DNA from: Auanema rhodensis
Lineage: Eukaryota; Nematoda; Chromadorea; Rhabditida; Rhabditidae
Length of the DNA: 64,000 bases
Direction: 5' to 3'
Assembly: GCA_964057225.1 (NCBI GenBank)
Contig: OZ059895.1
Location: 1,426,001-1,490,000, forward strand
The notes beneath the pieces were generated by a model. That model saw nothing but the letters and a program-made list of their open reading frames with translations. It was not told the origin of the DNA and searched no databases. Within the stretch, counting starts at the first letter, position 1. The number at the start of each line of letters is the position of its first letter. This document shows positions 1 to 8,651 of this stretch, one piece after another. The position numbers and the translations under genes are program-made.

Positions 1-59
1 CTGCGTCGATCTGTGTTATCAGATTTGCGCTAGCTTAAAAATGCACCGAGATATCAACT

Positions 60-81
60 GATATAAGTTCACACTTATATC
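60..81. repeat. Conserved hairpin 1 of the monomer (first copy shown)
   Basis: A perfect 8-bp inverted repeat, GATATAAG and CTTATATC, separated by a 6-base loop TTCACA. It recurs in nearly every monomer. A very common variant changes the loop to TTCTTA and leaves both arms intact (for example near 13861, 17371, 23691). A minority of copies break an arm (ACATATATC near 1121; CTTTTATAAG near 38773, 39124, 39475). Its role, if any, is unknown. Confidence 0.8.
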
Positions 82-109
82 CTCGATTTTCACCCTGAAG
101 AATTAATTT

Positions 110-126
110 TTTCGTTGAATAACATT
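110..126 (+). other. Half-match to a CENP-B box (first copy shown)
   Basis: The 17-base stretch starting TTTCGTTGA matches the left half of the mammalian CENP-B box (consensus YTTCGTTGGAARCGGGA), but the essential CGGG half is absent. I count 10 of 17 positions. It is present in most monomers, and the retroelement inserted within this motif. It is probably a coincidence and is recorded only because of the satellite context. Confidence 0.2.
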
Positions 127-231
127 GTCCATCCTCTTTGCCTTGAAAAAAAGAATCTAAAAACATCTACTTTTTGCTAAATTATTTTGAAATTTTTTGA
201 AAAAATTTTTGTCAAAATGTTTTTGGAAGCA

Positions 232-259
232 ATGTTGAGTGTACATGGAAACTCAACAT
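232..259. repeat. Conserved hairpin 2 of the monomer (first copy shown)
   Basis: A perfect 9-bp inverted repeat, ATGTTGAGT and ACTCAACAT, around a 10-base spacer. It is among the best-conserved parts of the monomer: it is unchanged in almost all copies in both orientations. Changes seen include GTGTTCATGG in the spacer (near 25969, 26672, 27023, 29130) and single arm changes such as ATGTAGAGT near 40001. It could be a protein-binding dyad or a cruciform-forming site. Confidence 0.8.
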
Positions 260-3200
260 ACACTAATGCATCATTTTTCAAACGATCATAATTAATTTTT
301 GTATTAAGCGTTTCTCAACTTAGTATAGTGCATTCGATGCGGATTTTTAAGCTGCGTCGATCTGTGTTATCAGATTTGCGCTAGCTTAAAAATGCACCGA
401 GATATCAACTGATATAAGTTCACACTTATATCCTCGATTTTCACCCTGAAGAATTAATTTTTTCGTTGAATAACATTGTCCATCGTCTTTGCCTTGAAAA
501 AAGGAATCTGAAAACATCTACTTTTTGCTAAATTATTTTGAAATTTTTCGAAAAAATTTTTGTCAAAATGTTTTTGGAAGCAATGTTGAGTGTACATGGA
601 AACTCAACATACACTAATGCATCATTTTTCAAACGATCATAACTAATTTTTGTATTAAGCGTTTCTCAATGTAGTATAGTGCATTCGATGCGGATTTTTA
701 AGCTGCGTCGTTCTGTGTTATCAGATTTGCGCTAGCTTAAAAATGCACCGAGATATCAACTGATATAAGTTCACACTTATATCCTCGATTTTCACCCTGA
801 AGAATTAATTTTTTCGTTGAATAACATTGTCCATCGTCTTTGCCTTGAAAAAAAGAATCTAAAAACATCTACTTTTTGCTAAATTATTTTGAAATTTTTC
901 GAAAAAATTTTTGTCAAAATGTTTTTGGAAGCAATGTTGAGTGTACATGGAAACTCAACATACACTAATGCATCATTTTTCAAACGATCATAATTAATTT
1001 TTGTATTAAGCGTTTCTCAATGTAGTATAGTGCATTCGATGCGGATTTTTAAGCTGCGTCGTTCTGTGTTATCAGATTTGCGCTAGCTTGAAAATGCACC
1101 GAGATATCAACTGATATAAGTTCACACATATATCCTCGATTTTCACCCTGAAGAATTAATTTTTTCGTTGAATAACATTGTCCATCGTCTTTGCCTTGAA
1201 AAAAAGAATCTAAAAACATCTACTTTTTGCTAAATTATTTTGAAATTTTTCGAAAAAATTTTTGTCAAAATGTTTTTGGAAGCAATGTTGAGTGTACATG
1301 GAAACTCAACATACACTAATGCATCATTTTTCAAACGATCATAATTAATTTTTGTATTAAGCGTTTTTCAATGTAGTATAGTGCATTCGATGCGGATTTT
1401 TAAGCTGCGTCGATCTGTGTTATCAGATTTGCGCTAGCTTAAAAATGCACCGAGATATCAACTGATATAAGTTCACACTTATATCCTCGATTTTCACCCT
1501 GAAGAATTAATTTTTTCGTTGAATAACATTGTCCATCGTCTTTGCCTTGAAAAAAGGAATCTAAAAACATCTACTTTCTGCTAAATTATCTTGAAATTTT
1601 TCGAAAAAATTTTTGTCAAAATGTTTTTGGAAGCAATGTTGAGTGTACATGGAAACTCAACATACACTAATGCATCATTTTTCAAACGATCATAATTAAT
1701 TTTTGTATTAAGCGTTTCTCAATGTAGTATAGTGCATTCGATGCGGATTTTTAAGCTGCGTCGATCTGTGTTATCAGATTTGCGAAAGCTTAAAAATGCA
1801 CCGAGATATCAACTGATATAAGTTCACACTTATATCCTCGATTTTCACCCTGAAGAATTAATTTTTTCGTTGAATAACATTGTCCATCGTCTTTGCCTTG
1901 AAAAAAAGAATCTAAAAACATCTACTTTTTGCTAAATTATTTTGAAATTTTTCGAAAAAATTTTTGTCAAAATGTTTTTGGAAGCAATGTTGAGTGTACA
2001 TGGAAACTCAACATACACTAATGCATCATTTTTCAAACGATCATAATTAATTTTTGTATTAAGCGTTTCTCAATGTAGTATAGTGCATTCGATGCGGATT
2101 TTTAAGCTGCGTCGTTCTGTGTTATCAGATTTGCGCTAGCTTGAAAATGCACCGAGATATCAACTGATATAAGTTCACACATATATCCTCGATTTTCACC
2201 CTGAAGAATTAATTTTTTCGTTGAATAACATTGTCCATCGTCTTTGCCTTGAAAAAAAGAATCTAAAAACATCTACTTTTTGCTAAATTATTTTGAAATT
2301 TTTCGAAAAAATTTTTGTCAAAATGTTTTTGGAAGCAATGTTGAGTGTACATGGAAACTCAACATACACTAATGCATCATTTTTCAAACGATCATAATTA
2401 ATTTTTGTATTAAGCGTTTCTCAATGTAGTATAGTGCATTCGATGCGAATTTTTAAGCTGCGTCGATCTGTGTTATCAGATTTGCGCTAGCTTAAAAATG
2501 CACCGAGATATCAACTGATATAAGTTCACACTTATATCCTCGATTTTCACCCTGAAGAATTAATTTTTTCGTTGAATAACATTGTCCATCGTCTTTGCCT
2601 TGAAAAAAGGAATCTAAAAACATCTACTTTCTGCTAAATTATCTTGAAATTTTTCGAAAAAATTTTTGTCAAAATGTTTTTGGAAGCAATGTTGAGTGTA
2701 CATGGAAACTCAACATACACTAATGCATCATTTTTCAAACGATCATAATTAATTTTTGTATTAAGCGTTTCTCAATGTAGTATAATGCATTCGATGCGGA
2801 TTTTTAAGCTGCGTCGATCTGTGTTATCAGATTTGCGCTAGCTTAAAAATGCACCGAGATATCAACTGATATAAGTTCACACTTATATCCTCGATTTTCA
2901 CCCCGAAGAATTAATTTTTTCGTTGAATAACATTGTCCATCGTCTTTGCCTTGAAAAAAAGAATCTAAAAACATCTACTTTTTGCTAAATTATTTTGAAA
3001 TTTTTCGAAAAAATTTTTGTCAAAATGTTTTTGGAAGCAATGTTGAGTGTACATGGAAACTCAACATACACTAATGCATCATTTTTCAAACGATCATAAT
3101 TAATTTTTGTATTAAGCCTTTCTCAATGTAGTATAGTGCAATCGATGCGGATTTTTAAGCTGCGTCGATCTGTGTTATCAGATTTGCGCTAGCTTAAAAA

Positions 3201-4331
3201 TGCACCGAGATATCAACTGATATAAGTTCACACTTATATCCTCGATTTTCACCCTGAAGAATTAATTTTTTCGTTGAATAACATTGTCCATCGTCTTTGC
3301 CTTGAAAAAAGGAATCTGAAAACATCTACTTTTTGCTAAATTATTTTGAAATTTTTCGAAAAAATTTTTGTCAAAATGTTTTTGGAAGCAATGTTGAGTG
3401 TACATGGAAACTCAACATACACTAATGCATCATTTTTCAAACGATCATAACTAATTTTTGTATTAAGCGTTTCTCAATGTAGTATAGTGCATTCGATGCG
3501 GATTTTTAAGCTGCGTCGTTCTGTGTTATCAGATTTGCGCTAGCTTAAAAATGCACCGAGATATCAACTGATATAAGTTCACACTTATATCCTCGATTTT
3601 CACCCTGAAGAATTAATTTTTTCGTTGAAGAACATTGTCCATCGTCTTTGCCTTGAAAAAAAGAATCTAAAAACATCTACTTTTTGCTAAATTATTTTGA
3701 AATTTTTCGAAAAAATTTTTGTCAAAATGTTTTTGGAAGCAATGTTGAGTGTACATGGAAACTCAACATACACTAATGCATCATTTTTCAAACGATCATA
3801 ATTAATTTTTGTATTAAGCGTTTCTCAATGTAGTATAGTGCATTCGATGCGGATTTTTAAGCTGCGTCGATCTGTGTTATCAGATTTGCGCTAGCTTAAA
3901 AATTCACCGAGATATCAACTGATATAAGTTCACACTTATATCCTCGATTTTCACCCTGAAGAATTAATTTTTTCGTTGAATAACATTGTCCATCGTCTTT
4001 GCCTTGAAAAAAGGAATCTAAAAACATCTACTTTCTGCTAAATTATCTTGAAATTTTTCGAAAAAATTTTTGTCAAAATGTTTTTGGAAGCAATGTTGAG
4101 TGTACATGGAAACTCAACATACACTAATGCATCATTTTTCAAACGATCATAATTAATTTTTGTATTAAGCGTTTCTCAATGTAGTATAGTGCATTCGATG
4201 CGAATTTTTAAGCTGCGTCGATCTGTGTTATCAGATTTGCGCTAGCTTAAAAATGCACCGAGATATCAACTGATATAAGTTCACACTTATATCCTCGATT
4301 TTCACCCTGAAGAACTAATTTTTTCGTTGAA

Positions 4332-4335
4332 TAAC
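4332..4335 (+). repeat. Target site duplication (left), TAAC
   Basis: TAAC precedes the left LTR and is repeated at 8648-8651 after the right LTR. Removing the element and one TAAC restores the satellite consensus GTTGAATAACATTGTCC. A 4-bp duplication is usual for Ty3/Gypsy integrases. Confidence 0.85.
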
Positions 4336-4371
4336 TGTCAAGAATATGGCTATAGATACTAAAATGAATAG

Positions 4372-4379
4372 TATAAATA
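4372..4379 (+). promoter_or_regulatory. Candidate TATA box of the 5' LTR
   Basis: TATAAATA lies 36 bases into the LTR, upstream of the T-rich part, and would be expected to start the genomic transcript inside the LTR. The whole area is AT-rich, so several TATA-like words occur nearby and the choice is tentative. Confidence 0.4.
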
Positions 4380-4623
4380 AAGATAAATATATAATATAAT
4401 TTATATAAAATATTAAGATAACAATTATTCATGAAAAAATTAAATAAAATGAATAATTTGAATAAAATGACCCATTGATAAAACAATCCATAGTAATCGC
4501 GCTCCATTTAGAGATTGTTGGTAAACAGTGAACTGTTGATAATCAACTACCGTAATCTGATTAAAACAATATTTAGTTGTTTTTTGTCCTAAAATTATTG
4601 TGATAAGGAATTTTTTTATATTT

Positions 4624-4630
4624 TTTTCAG
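4624..4630 (+). promoter_or_regulatory. Candidate splice or trans-splice acceptor in the LTR
   Basis: TTTTCAG follows a long T-run. It equals the core of the nematode 3' splice-site consensus (TTTTCAG, known from Caenorhabditis). It could accept a spliced leader for Gag translation. This is inference; no donor or transcript evidence is available, and the same word is present in the right LTR at 8556-8562. Confidence 0.3.
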
Positions 4631-4678
4631 TTTGGAATTTTCTCTTGAATTTTTTTGTATTTTTTTTTTGTTTTTTTA

Positions 4679-4684
4679 AATAAA
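4679..4684 (+). terminator. AATAAA polyadenylation hexamer of the 5' LTR
   Basis: AATAAA 31 bases before the LTR end. The equivalent hexamer in the 3' LTR (8611-8616) is the one expected to be used for 3' end formation. Confidence 0.45.
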
Positions 4685-4715
4685 TCTTTTTCTTTTTATT
4701 TTTCGTTCTTTGATT

Positions 4716-4730
4716 TGGGGGCCGAACCGG
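4716..4730 (-). promoter_or_regulatory. Primer binding site, tRNA-Pro type
   Basis: TGGGGGCCGAACCGG starts exactly where the left LTR ends. Its reverse complement ends in CCCCCA, that is, a tRNA 3' end of CCA preceded by a C discriminator and GGCC, typical of eukaryotic tRNA-Pro (MLV uses a related TGGGGGC site). The remainder agrees with the nematode tRNA-Pro acceptor as I remember it. It is used to prime minus-strand cDNA synthesis. Confidence 0.75.
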
Positions 4731-5144
4731 TCTTCACTATTTTATTGTTTGGGTTGAGCTAATTGCTCATATAACCCTGTTTGAAAGCTCGAATAGAGTT
4801 TGGTGAAAAAGTCACTGCTACCTGAATAGGGTTCTGTTTGTATTCATTCAATTTTGTTTGGTATTTGCCGAATAAAAGTGAAGTTTACAGAACAATTATC
4901 ATTTGACAGTGTTGGTAACAACAGTGTCTCTTGGTATATTGTTGTACGGTTGTTTTTGGTTAAAGTGTTTTCTTTTAAACACTTTTTCTGATTTCTTCCG
5001 CTGTGAACTACATTCAGAACTTGGGTAGTAGTAACTAATATCAAGTAAATTCAATTTTCTTGATATAAGTGCTTGTTTGATTCTTTCAAATAGCAATAAA
5101 TTAGTAGAGGAATTTCTAGTAATTTTTTTTCATTGATAGGTGAA
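4731..5144 (+). other. Retrotransposon 5' leader, non-coding
   Basis: 414 bases between the primer binding site and the first ATG of the long ORF. No frame stays open for long on the forward strand. Packaging signals would be expected here, but none can be recognised from sequence alone. Small reverse-strand ORFs in it look like chance. Confidence 0.6.
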
Positions 5145-8126
5145 ATGTCATTTGTGAATGAATTGCTCGATATGGACTTCGAGAGCGCATTTGAAGAGGT
5201 AATGTTGAATTCATTCATCTCTGAAATATTATCGGCTATTGAGCCGTTGAATGATTGTTTACGTAAAGATTTTACGGAAAAAATCAGAAATTCTGCTGAG
5301 AAAAGGAGAGCAGAGCAGAAAGTTGCTAATTTGATAAACTCAATGAAGCAAAATTTAGCTAGTGAATTGCGAAAAGGGCAAAATTGGAGATTTATCCAGT
5401 CCATTATTACAGTAATGAACAAGAGTGGGCTCAAAAAGCCTTCAGAGTTGGGTAATACTCTGAAGTTAGCTGATAAACGAGCGGAAACAACTAAATTCAT
5501 TTGTGAGATTTTCCAACTCAATGAAAGTGAGATAGTGGACGAGATGAGGGCCATTAATAGTACTATGAAAGATTTATGCGATTTTTTCAAATGTGATAAG
5601 AAATCTTTGAAGCATGAAATATTTAATAGTTTTAATTTGCAGAGATCAGCAGCTATCGAGAGCCAAGCGCAATTAGCTATGGCGGATATGATGATTGATG
5701 ACAAAGCAGCAGGTAAAATAGAAGAGGAAAATTCTGAAATTGAATATATTTTACAGTTGCATCGACAGAAGGAGTTAAGAACAACTCAGAAATGGTTGAC
5801 GGATGTTCAACAGGAACAGAAAAAAGAGGGATTAGACTCCAAGGGTGAGTCATCTTTGCCTTTAAATGGACTCAGCGCGCAGAATGAAGCGTTTTTGGAC
5901 ATAATGCGAGCGCAATTGCTGCCTGATGTTCCAAGTTTTTCGAGTGGGTCGTTCGAGAAATGGAACCATTTTGTAGAAGGGTTTCACCTGAAATACCCAA
6001 AAAGCACGTTGTCGGCAAGCGGCCGCAGAACGCTGTTTGTAGAAAAATTAAGAGGAGAGGCGAGAGATAGGTATGATGAGTTGCCTGAAATAATCAGAAA
6101 CAGTTCGCTCGACAAAATAATAGAGGAACTGAATAAGCAACATGAGTATTCTAAGAGAGCAAGTAGGTTAGATGCCATAGCTGCTCTTAAATCTTTGAAG
6201 TTTGACAACAATAGCAATCTAATAAGCTTTTGTAAGAAACTAGAAGAAACTTCTAGGAAGGCTTACCCCGGATTGTCTATGTCAAAGTTATCGTTCACAA
6301 GAGCTCAAGTCTTGTATGAGGTACTCAGAGAATGTACTTGTGCATTACAAGTACTTGAGACAATAGAGACTAGTGAAGAAGGGGAGGTGTATGAGAAGGT
6401 GAAAGAGGTCGCTTTACGTTGTGAAAGAAATAAGCGCATTCACTACAATCAGCATAGAAAGGACAGAATACCTGAAGTAAACCTGCCCAGGCTGAGATTT
6501 TTGAAGCAGAATAATACTGCTAGTGGTCAACACATGACCAATCGTGACAGTAACGTAACTGAAAAGGTTTGTAATTTTCCACAGAGAAAAGAAGTTATTT
6601 GTTACATATGTAACAGAAGTGGTCATATAGCAACACATTGTGCTGAAAGAAAACGACCATCAGACAATTCTAAAAGAATTGAACAAGAACAGAACAATAT
6701 GGGTTCTGTTATGAATAAGCAAGCTGTTGCATGGAACAAAACTATCAAAACATGCAACAATAGCTATGATGCAAAATTGATTGGTGAGCAGAGTTTACTA
6801 CCTATGTTAATCTGCAGCATGAGAAATAAAAAAGTTCTTATTGACACGGGATCGCAAATATCAGTGATGTCGTCACAAGCTCTAGTTAATTTGATGAATG
6901 AAGGGGTTGACTTAGATAGAAGTGTAACTCAACTTCCTTGGAATGGAGATAAGTTCATAGCGAATGCCTCGGGTACGCGAATGAATTTTGTTGGAGCAAT
7001 AAGCTGTGAAGTTTATTGCGCAGAAAGTAAAAAAACTGCACAAGTATGTTTTTTGGTGAGAAAAAGTAGAGATGATTCTATACTTATTGGTACGAATGCC
7101 CTGAAAGATTTGGGCATATCTTTGAAGTTTTATAAAAAAGAGGCCATAGCCTTACAGAGAGTTTATATACCTGCGAATAAAAGTAGAACGTTACAAATCT
7201 CATGTGACGAGCAGAAAGATAGCTTACTGGTATCCCATAGGAGTGATATACCCACGGGAATATGTAAAGTGGACACCAATAGTTCCACTACAGTGATTGT
7301 GGCTAACATAACATGCCAGCCAACCACGATAAAAAAAGAGATTGTCGGTAAATGGGAGTCCGAGAATTGGACTGAAAAGCTGACTGCACTGAATGACGAA
7401 TTGAAAACCGAATCAATTGATGTGTTAGAGATGCGTATGTTAGATCAATACACTAAACCAACAGATCCGGTTGGAAGAGCAGAAAAAGTCATTGCTGTCT
7501 TAGAAGAGAAAAGTGGTGTAACCTTTGATCCAAAGGTCAAGGACCTTTTAGAAGAATATTCATCGATATTTGCGTTGGTTGATGCTGATCTGCAGCAAAC
7601 AAATATTGTCACTATGAATATTGATACGGGAGATGCGAGTCCTATTCGTCAAAAAGTACGACCAGTGCCGTTTGGTATGAAAAATGAGTTTAGAGGTATT
7701 ATAAAAGACCAATTACAAAGAGGGGTTATAGAACCTAGACAAAGCGCATGGGCAAGCCCTGTAGTCTCAGTAGAGAAAAAAGACAAATCTATCAGACTCT
7801 GTATAGATTATAGAGAACAGTACATAGGGTGTCGAGGAGACGATCTTGCGCTTGTTACTAATTACTGGTTTGCCGGTGGGCCGTTACCATATCAGAAATC
7901 TTCTGATCGTATTTTGTTTGAGCATGTAAAAAGTTTTTTTGCAATGCTACAAAAAAAAATGCTATCTGTGGGTGTCGCATCTATGCTAAATAGAATTGAA
8001 AGGCGGAAACAAAAGCCAGCGACAAATATAAAGCCATATGAGAAATTCTCTTATAAGAAGAATTCCGCGAATTTGCACAAAACCCATAAGCCTCAACAAC
8101 AGTTTAAAAAACAGCACCATAACTAA
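5145..8126 (+). CDS. Truncated Gag-protease-RT polyprotein of a Ty3/Gypsy element
   Basis: 993 codons in a single frame, with no frameshift between gag and pol. The frame is open from a TTG at 5133, but the first ATG is at 5145, with G at -3, and is the likely eukaryotic start. Residues 1-200 are helical and charged. Residues 259-435 resemble a retrotransposon capsid (LPDVPSFSSGSFEKW, then KLRGEARDRYDELP). Residues 486-499 are a CCHC zinc knuckle (CYICNRSGHIATHC). Residues 555-660 are an aspartic protease with active site DTGS at 567-570 and a downstream ILIGTNAL motif. Residues 824-891 are the N-terminal fingers of reverse transcriptase up to CIDYRE. After 891 the sequence departs from the family: the catalytic YxDD core, RNase H and integrase are absent, replaced by about 102 residues rich in Lys, Gln and His. 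The protein could make Gag particles and mature them, but cannot reverse transcribe or integrate. Confidence 0.9.
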   Translation: MSFVNELLDMDFESAFEEVMLNSFISEILSAIEPLNDCLRKDFTEKIRNSAEKRRAEQKVANLINSMKQNLASELRKGQNWRFIQSIITVMNKSGLKKPSELGNTLKLADKRAETTKFICEIFQLNESEIVDEMRAINSTMKDLCDFFKCDKKSLKHEIFNSFNLQRSAAIESQAQLAMADMMIDDKAAGKIEEENSEIEYILQLHRQKELRTTQKWLTDVQQEQKKEGLDSKGESSLPLNGLSAQNEAFLDIMRAQLLPDVPSFSSGSFEKWNHFVEGFHLKYPKSTLSASGRRTLFVEKLRGEARDRYDELPEIIRNSSLDKIIEELNKQHEYSKRASRLDAIAALKSLKFDNNSNLISFCKKLEETSRKAYPGLSMSKLSFTRAQVLYEVLRECTCALQVLETIETSEEGEVYEKVKEVALRCERNKRIHYNQHRKDRIPEVNLPRLRFLKQNNTASGQHMTNRDSNVTEKVCNFPQRKEVICYICNRSGHIATHCAERKRPSDNSKRIEQEQNNMGSVMNKQAVAWNKTIKTCNNSYDAKLIGEQSLLPMLICSMRNKKVLIDTGSQISVMSSQALVNLMNEGVDLDRSVTQLPWNGDKFIANASGTRMNFVGAISCEVYCAESKKTAQVCFLVRKSRDDSILIGTNALKDLGISLKFYKKEAIALQRVYIPANKSRTLQISCDEQKDSLLVSHRSDIPTGICKVDTNSSTTVIVANITCQPTTIKKEIVGKWESENWTEKLTALNDELKTESIDVLEMRMLDQYTKPTDPVGRAEKVIAVLEEKSGVTFDPKVKDLLEEYSSIFALVDADLQQTNIVTMNIDTGDASPIRQKVRPVPFGMKNEFRGIIKDQLQRGVIEPRQSAWASPVVSVEKKDKSIRLCIDYREQYIGCRGDDLALVTNYWFAGGPLPYQKSSDRILFEHVKSFFAMLQKKMLSVGVASMLNRIERRKQKPATNIKPYEKFSYKKNSANLHKTHKPQQQFKKQHHN
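7815..7820 (+). other. Probable pol deletion junction
   Basis: Just after the CIDYRE codons the protein stops resembling reverse transcriptase, where the family normally continues into the catalytic palm. The frame stays open by chance for about 102 more codons to TAA at 8124-8126. The basic, Lys/Gln/His-rich tail may be the end of an integrase or another 3' reading frame from the parent element, joined by an internal deletion of roughly 2-3 kb. That size is inferred from usual Gypsy pol length. Confidence 0.65.
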
Positions 8127-8254
8127 TTTCTTGTTGAAATTTGAATTTTCTCATGTATGTTGTAAATGTTTATTTTTATTGTTGTTTTTAATGAAACTGT
8201 TAAACTATTGAATAAATAGTAATAAGAAGAATTTTTTCTCGGGACGAGAAATTT
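8127..8254 (+). other. Retrotransposon 3' untranslated region
   Basis: AT-rich non-coding stretch between the ORF stop and the polypurine tract. It holds an AATAAA at 8211-8216. No second ORF or env-like gene is present. Confidence 0.6.
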
Positions 8255-8267
8255 GAGAGGCCGGGGA
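8255..8267 (+). promoter_or_regulatory. Polypurine tract candidate
   Basis: GAGAGGCCGGGGA abuts the right LTR at the place where plus-strand DNA priming occurs. It is purine-rich but broken by two C residues, so it is an imperfect tract. It is followed directly by TGTCAAG, the LTR start. Confidence 0.55.
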
Positions 8268-8647
8268 TGTCAAGAATATGGCTATAGATACTAAAATGAA
8301 TAGTATAAATAAAGATAAATATATAATATAATTTATATAAAATATTAAGATAACAATTATTCATGAAAAAATTAAATAAAATGAATAATTTGAATAAAAT
8401 GACCCATTGATAAAACAATCCATAGTAATCGCGCTCCATTTAGAGATTGTTGGTAAACAGTGAACTGTTGATAATCAACTACCGTAATCTGATTAAAACA
8501 ATATTTAGTTGTTTTTTGTCCTAAAATTATTGTGATAAGGAATTTTTTTATATTTTTTTCAGTTTGGAATTTTCTCTTGAATTTTTTTGTATTTTTTTTT
8601 TGTTTTTTTAAATAAATCTTTTTCTTTTTATTTTTCGTTCTTTGATT
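8268..8647 (+). repeat. 3' LTR (380 bp)
   Basis: Same length as and apparently identical to 4336-4715, including two long T-runs that mutate fast. It contains the TATA-like word (8304-8311) and AATAAA at 8611-8616, 31 bases before its end, the likely polyadenylation signal of the element RNA. Confidence 0.93.
8611..8616 (+). terminator. Polyadenylation signal of the 3' LTR
   Basis: AATAAA followed by a T-rich stretch, in the position expected for cleavage and polyadenylation within the 3' LTR. Confidence 0.5.
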
Positions 8648-8651
8648 TAAC
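8648..8651 (+). repeat. Target site duplication (right), TAAC
   Basis: Second copy of TAAC. It continues straight into the satellite sequence ATTGTCCATC that would follow TAAC in an uninterrupted monomer. Confidence 0.85.

Larger units (their letters stand above)
1..4335 (+). repeat. 351-bp satellite array, forward block 1
   Basis: About 12.4 head-to-tail copies of a 351-bp AT-rich monomer. Phased on the motif CTGCGTCG, unit starts fall at 1, 352, 703 and 1054, each exactly 351 bp apart. Copies differ by scattered single-base changes, such as CGATC/CGTTC after the phase motif, AAAAAAAG/AAAAAAGG in the A-run, and AATTAAT/AACTAAT. The monomer has no coding potential on the forward strand. The last unit is interrupted at 4335 by a retrotransposon and resumes after 8651. 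The size and homogeneity fit a centromeric or pericentromeric satellite, but location on the chromosome is inference. Confidence 0.97.
4336..4715 (+). repeat. 5' LTR (380 bp)
   Basis: Directly repeated at 8268-8647 with no difference that I can find. It starts TGTCAAGAA and ends TTCTTTGATT, an imperfect terminal inverted repeat (TCAAGAA against TTCTTTGA). It does not end in the canonical CA. The end was placed where the two copies diverge and where a TGG-starting primer site begins; a boundary 1 base later is possible. It is strongly AT-rich, with a T-rich 3' part. Confidence 0.93.
4336..8647 (+). mobile_element. Young, pol-deleted Ty3/Gypsy LTR retrotransposon
   Basis: A complete LTR-to-LTR insertion of 4312 bp in the satellite. 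It has 380-bp LTRs at both ends, TAAC target duplications, a primer binding site directly after the left LTR, one long ORF (Gag, zinc knuckle, protease, start of reverse transcriptase) and a purine-rich tract before the right LTR. The reverse transcriptase fragment has the Ty3/Gypsy signature (GVIEP, SAWASPVV, CIDYR). Autonomous Gypsy elements also carry the reverse transcriptase catalytic core, RNase H and integrase, and all are missing here, so this copy cannot move by itself. The LTRs show no difference by eye, which means insertion was recent, so the proteins probably came from a related full-length element. Orientation is the same as the surrounding satellite. Confidence 0.93.

Noticed and set aside
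110-126. True CENP-B box
   Set aside because: The essential CGGG half is missing in every copy inspected.
4247-4507. Reverse-strand ORFs at the satellite-LTR joint and in the LTRs (also 8200-8439 and 8372-8653)
   Set aside because: They cross the insertion boundary or lie in low-complexity LTR sequence and have no recognisable features.
5133-5144. TTG start giving 997 residues
   Set aside because: A eukaryotic element is expected to start at ATG; the ATG at 5145 in the same frame has G at -3.
5051-5704. Reverse-strand 217-residue ORF opposite the Gag region
   Set aside because: Shadow of the long forward ORF. It is on the antisense strand with no domain, and the forward reading has clear retroviral-type motifs.
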